A stretch of 17,889 bases of DNA from CAYPZL01 sp964415045 (GTDB lineage Bacteria; Planctomycetota; Phycisphaerae; Sedimentisphaerales; Anaerobacaceae). The stretch covers positions 1-17,889 of the forward strand of contig CAYPZL010000118.1 of assembly GCA_964415045.1 (NCBI GenBank). Direction: 5' to 3'. Under the pieces are notes generated by a model, which did no database searches, was not told the DNA's origin, and saw only the letters and a program-made list of their open reading frames with translations. A program made the translations under genes and the position numbers. Of this stretch, positions 15,492 to 17,889 are shown in pieces. Each line of letters begins with the position of its first letter. The stretch's first letter is position 1.

Positions 15492-16634
15492 ATGCAGCCA
15501 TTCACGCTTTTGATCAAACCGTCGGGTTCGGATTGCAACATCGACTGCAAGTATTGCTTTTACAAGGAACGGGCGCCGGAGGTCGGCCGGGGCCGGCAGC
15601 GCATGAGCGACGAGGTCCTCGAGAAGCTCGTCAAGGATTACATGAATCTGCGCTTCCAGATGTCGGGCTTCGCCTGGCAGGGGGGCGAGCCGACGCTGAT
15701 GGGCCTGGACTTTTACAAGAAGGCGGTGGAGCTGCAAAAGCGGTACGGCGCCTCCGGCCAGGAGGTGGGCAACTCGCTGCAAACCAACGCCATCCTGATC
15801 AACAACGCCGACTGGGGCCGCTTCCTCCACGAGGCGAAATTCCTCGTCGGCGTCAGCATCGACGGACCGAAGGATCTGCACGATTTCTATCGCCTCGACT
15901 TAGGCGGGCACGGCACGTGGGACCGCGTCATGGCCGCCATCGCCTGCTGCAAGGAGCATCAGGTCGAGTTCAACACCCTGAGCCTGGTCAACAATCTCAC
16001 GGGCGATCGTCCCGACGAGGTCTTCGACTTTCTCGTCGAGCTGGGCGTGCGGTACTTGCAGTTCATCCCGTGTGTGGAAGTCGATCCGGCCACGGGCGAG
16101 ATCGCGAATTTCTCCGTCTCTCCCGAGCAGTACGGCGATTTCCTCTGTCGCATCTTCGACCGCTGGCTGGAATTCGGCCCGCAGAAGCTCAGTATCCGCG
16201 ACTTCGATTCGATCCTGAACTACTGCGTCGGCGGACACCACACGATCTGCACCTTCGACCGGCAATGCAGCCAGTACATCGTCATCGAGCATACCGGCGA
16301 GGTCTTTCCGTGCGACTTCTTCGTCGACCCGAAGTGGCGGCTCGGCAACATCTTCGAGACGCCCATCGAGAAGATCGCCGCCAGCGCCAAGAAGAGGGCG
16401 TTCGCCCGCAAAAAGCAGAACCTCTGCAACAAGTGCCTGATCTGCCGGCACTTGGCGATCTGCCGGGGCGGGTGCATGAAGGACCGGGCCCCCTTCGACC
16501 AGCACGATTACGGTCGCGAGAGCTATTTCTGCGAGAGCTACCGGAAGTTCTTCGACTACGCCCTGCCGCGTTTCATGCAGCTCGCCGCCCAAATCCGCGC
16601 CGGCTCCCTTGTCAGACCACCGGAATTAACCTAA
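15492..16634 (+). CDS. Anaerobic sulfatase-maturing enzyme (radical SAM/SPASM), paralogue 2
   Basis: This 380-aa protein is clearly homologous to the enzyme at 3772-4935 across its whole length and shares its first 19 residues. It has the radical-SAM motif CNIDCKYC and the shared blocks FAWQGGEPTLMG, SIDGP and QFIPCVE. The SPASM cysteines are complete (CTFDRQC, C274, CNKCLICRHLAICRGGC, FCESY). Here C274 is followed by Asp275 (FPCDFF), the typical anSME form; in the C. perfringens enzyme the matching Asp is the proposed catalytic base. It differs from paralogue 1 by QTNAIL in place of QTNGTL and by one extra residue just after. No Shine-Dalgarno lies directly upstream; the 5' flank is AT-rich. 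Its likely substrates are the two Cys-type sulfatases upstream. Confidence 0.93.
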   Translation: MQPFTLLIKPSGSDCNIDCKYCFYKERAPEVGRGRQRMSDEVLEKLVKDYMNLRFQMSGFAWQGGEPTLMGLDFYKKAVELQKRYGASGQEVGNSLQTNAILINNADWGRFLHEAKFLVGVSIDGPKDLHDFYRLDLGGHGTWDRVMAAIACCKEHQVEFNTLSLVNNLTGDRPDEVFDFLVELGVRYLQFIPCVEVDPATGEIANFSVSPEQYGDFLCRIFDRWLEFGPQKLSIRDFDSILNYCVGGHHTICTFDRQCSQYIVIEHTGEVFPCDFFVDPKWRLGNIFETPIEKIAASAKKRAFARKKQNLCNKCLICRHLAICRGGCMKDRAPFDQHDYGRESYFCESYRKFFDYALPRFMQLAAQIRAGSLVRPPELT

Positions 16635-16755
16635 GATGGTTTCTGCCAATGTTATGCTGCGCGTGGGTGGCAGCGTCAAGGCCGTAGGTCTTGGCGATGG
16701 AGTGGTTCGGATGGGCAAGACCCCGGGCGCGAATTCAGACGAAAGGAAAACGACG

Positions 16756-17691
16756 ATGGAGCAGGTCAATCGCAGAAGATTCCTTGCGGGTTCGGCCGCT
16801 GCTTTGGCGGGCGCCGCCGCGACCGGGCAGGCCGCAGACGTCAAACCGAAAAGCAAACGCCGGGGCAACCCCATTGCGGTCTCGACCTATTCGTTTTGGC
16901 GCTTCAAGGAAGGCATGAAAATGCCCATCGAGAAGTGCATCGACGAGGCAGCCCGGCTGGGATTCGACGGCGTCGACGTGCTGCTGATCCAGATGGAAGA
17001 TCAAAGCAAGGCCGCCTTGAACAAAATCAAACGGCACGCCCTGATCAACGGGATGGACCTCTGCTGCATGTCCACGCACCAGGGTTACGTCTATCCCGAC
17101 AAAGCCAAGCGACAGAGGAACATCGACCTGACCATCGAACAGATCGAGATCGCCTACCAACTCGGCATTCCGATTATCCGACTCAACACAGGTCGCTGGG
17201 GCACGAGCGGCAACTTCGACGAGCTCATGGCTAATCGCGGGATCGAGCCCGTCCTTCCGGGCTACACCGAGGACGACGGTTTCAAGTGGGTCATCGACAG
17301 CATCGAGAAGTGCCTGCCGACGGCCGAGAAGTGCGGCGTGATTCTCGGGCTGGAGAACCACTGGGGAATGGCCCGTACGCCCGAGGGGCTCCTGCGCATC
17401 GTCAACGCCATCGACTCGCCCTGGCTCCAGGTCCTGCTCGATACCGGCAACTTTCTCGAAGACCCGTACGACAAGCTCGAGATGTGCGCCCCCCAGACCG
17501 TCTTCATGCAGGCCAAGACCTACTACGGCGGCGGCCTCTGGTACACCCTCGATCTGGACTACCCGCGTATCGGCCGCATCATGAAAAAGCACAACTTCCA
17601 AGGCTACGTTTCCCTCGAATTCGAAGGCAACGAAGACTGGAAAACCGCCGTCCCCAAGAGCCTGGCGGTGCTGCGTGACGCGTTCGCCTGA
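16756..17691 (+). CDS. Tat-exported sugar isomerase/epimerase-like TIM-barrel protein
   Basis: The product is 311 aa from ATG 16756, preceded by AAAGG (16742-16746). The in-frame start at 16636 would add 40 residues ahead of an obvious Tat signal (NRRRFLAGSAAALAGAAATG), so it is rejected. The rest is the xylose-isomerase-like TIM barrel (AP endonuclease 2 superfamily) used by sugar epimerases and isomerases. Probable divalent-metal ligands are E200 (LENHW), D229 (LDTGNF) and E288 or E290 (LEFEGNE). Planctomycetes often carry secreted members of this group whose substrates are unknown. It lies 121 nt after anSME 2 and may share its transcript. A role on sugars released by the upstream enzymes is possible but is inferred only from position. 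Confidence 0.85.
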   Translation: MEQVNRRRFLAGSAAALAGAAATGQAADVKPKSKRRGNPIAVSTYSFWRFKEGMKMPIEKCIDEAARLGFDGVDVLLIQMEDQSKAALNKIKRHALINGMDLCCMSTHQGYVYPDKAKRQRNIDLTIEQIEIAYQLGIPIIRLNTGRWGTSGNFDELMANRGIEPVLPGYTEDDGFKWVIDSIEKCLPTAEKCGVILGLENHWGMARTPEGLLRIVNAIDSPWLQVLLDTGNFLEDPYDKLEMCAPQTVFMQAKTYYGGGLWYTLDLDYPRIGRIMKKHNFQGYVSLEFEGNEDWKTAVPKSLAVLRDAFA

Positions 17692-17725
17692 CGCACGCAG
17701 AGAGCAAGACGGACGCCGGCGCGCC

Positions 17726-17822
17726 GTCATGCTGAACGCAGCGCAGCGAAGTGAAGCATCTGGCCTGCGAGCGAGAGATCGTTCAATTCGTGGCCCAGAT
17801 CCTTCGCGTTGCTCAGGATGAC
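17726..17822. repeat. MITE-like intergenic inverted-repeat element, copy 3
   Basis: This 97-bp element has ends GTCATGCTGA and a CTCAGGATGAC terminus in opposite orientation, and inner arms ATCTGG and CCAGAT that also pair. It shares GAAGTGAAGCATCTGG exactly with copy 2. It lies downstream of the TIM-barrel gene and is followed by a T-rich stretch (ATTTCTTTCTAC). Confidence 0.7.
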
Positions 17823-17889
17823 ATTTCTTTCTACTTCTGTACTACAATCCTTCAGGTTCTTGTTTTTTATGCGTGATTTTCATGCTGCG

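Noticed and set aside
17869..17889. Possible start of a further gene (ATGCGTGATTTTCATGCTGC...) with TACAAT at 17843-17848 upstream
   Set aside because: Only seven codons are visible, with no Shine-Dalgarno, and the best -35 match is at a poor 19-nt spacing. The evidence is too thin for a feature.
1..17889. tRNA, rRNA, CRISPR array, transposase or integrase genes
   Set aside because: None was recognised: no evenly spaced direct repeats, no tRNA-like cloverleaf blocks, and no DDE or recombinase motifs in the plausible reading frames.

Overview
The window is GC-rich, bacterial and almost entirely coding. Nearly all genes lie on the + strand. The content points to a Planctomycetota bacterium, most likely an anaerobic Phycisphaerae/Sedimentisphaerales-type lineage. 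The grounds are two Cys-type sulfatases with Tat signals, two anaerobic sulfatase-maturing radical SAM enzymes, a heparinase II/III-like lyase, a lamin-tail-like segment in a secreted protein, and a Tat-exported sugar isomerase-like TIM barrel. This assignment is an inference from gene content; no rRNA or tRNA is present.

Layout. Positions 103-1431 (- strand) encode a membrane-anchored HEAT-repeat protein. It has a near-consensus sigma-70 promoter (TTGACA-17-TACAAT) and a leader of about 215 nt. A divergent promoter drives rsmD (16S rRNA methyltransferase), which overlaps a CCA/poly(A) nucleotidyltransferase gene. These are followed closely by anSME copy 1 (3772-4935). Next comes a roughly 415-nt intergenic stretch holding a MITE-like inverted-repeat element (4966-5115) and a clear promoter (5245-5273). 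That promoter serves a 1124-residue secreted protein of unusual architecture: a phosphohistidine swivel domain, a PPDK-type ATP-grasp interrupted by a lamin-tail-like segment whose halves are in swapped order, and an unassigned C-terminal domain.

Positions 8906-15325 form a compact run read as one operon: a clan-A glycoside hydrolase, a sulfatase, an iduronate-2-sulfatase-like sulfatase and a heparinase II/III-like polysaccharide lyase. A second copy of the inverted-repeat element follows (15342-15441), then anSME copy 2 (15492-16634), a Tat-exported sugar-isomerase-like TIM barrel (16756-17691), and a third copy of the element (17726-17822).

How the parts could work together (inference). 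The lyase, glycoside hydrolase and two sulfatases would depolymerise and desulfate a uronate-containing sulfated polysaccharide, such as a glycosaminoglycan or an algal analogue. Both sulfatases carry the cysteine that anSME oxidises to formylglycine, and both have Tat signals, so they could be matured and folded in the cytoplasm before export. The points most worth a second look are the secreted dikinase-like protein with its permuted insert, the active-site difference between the two anSME paralogues, the family of three intergenic elements, and a perfect palindrome inside the lyase's signal-peptide region next to a strong intergenic hairpin.
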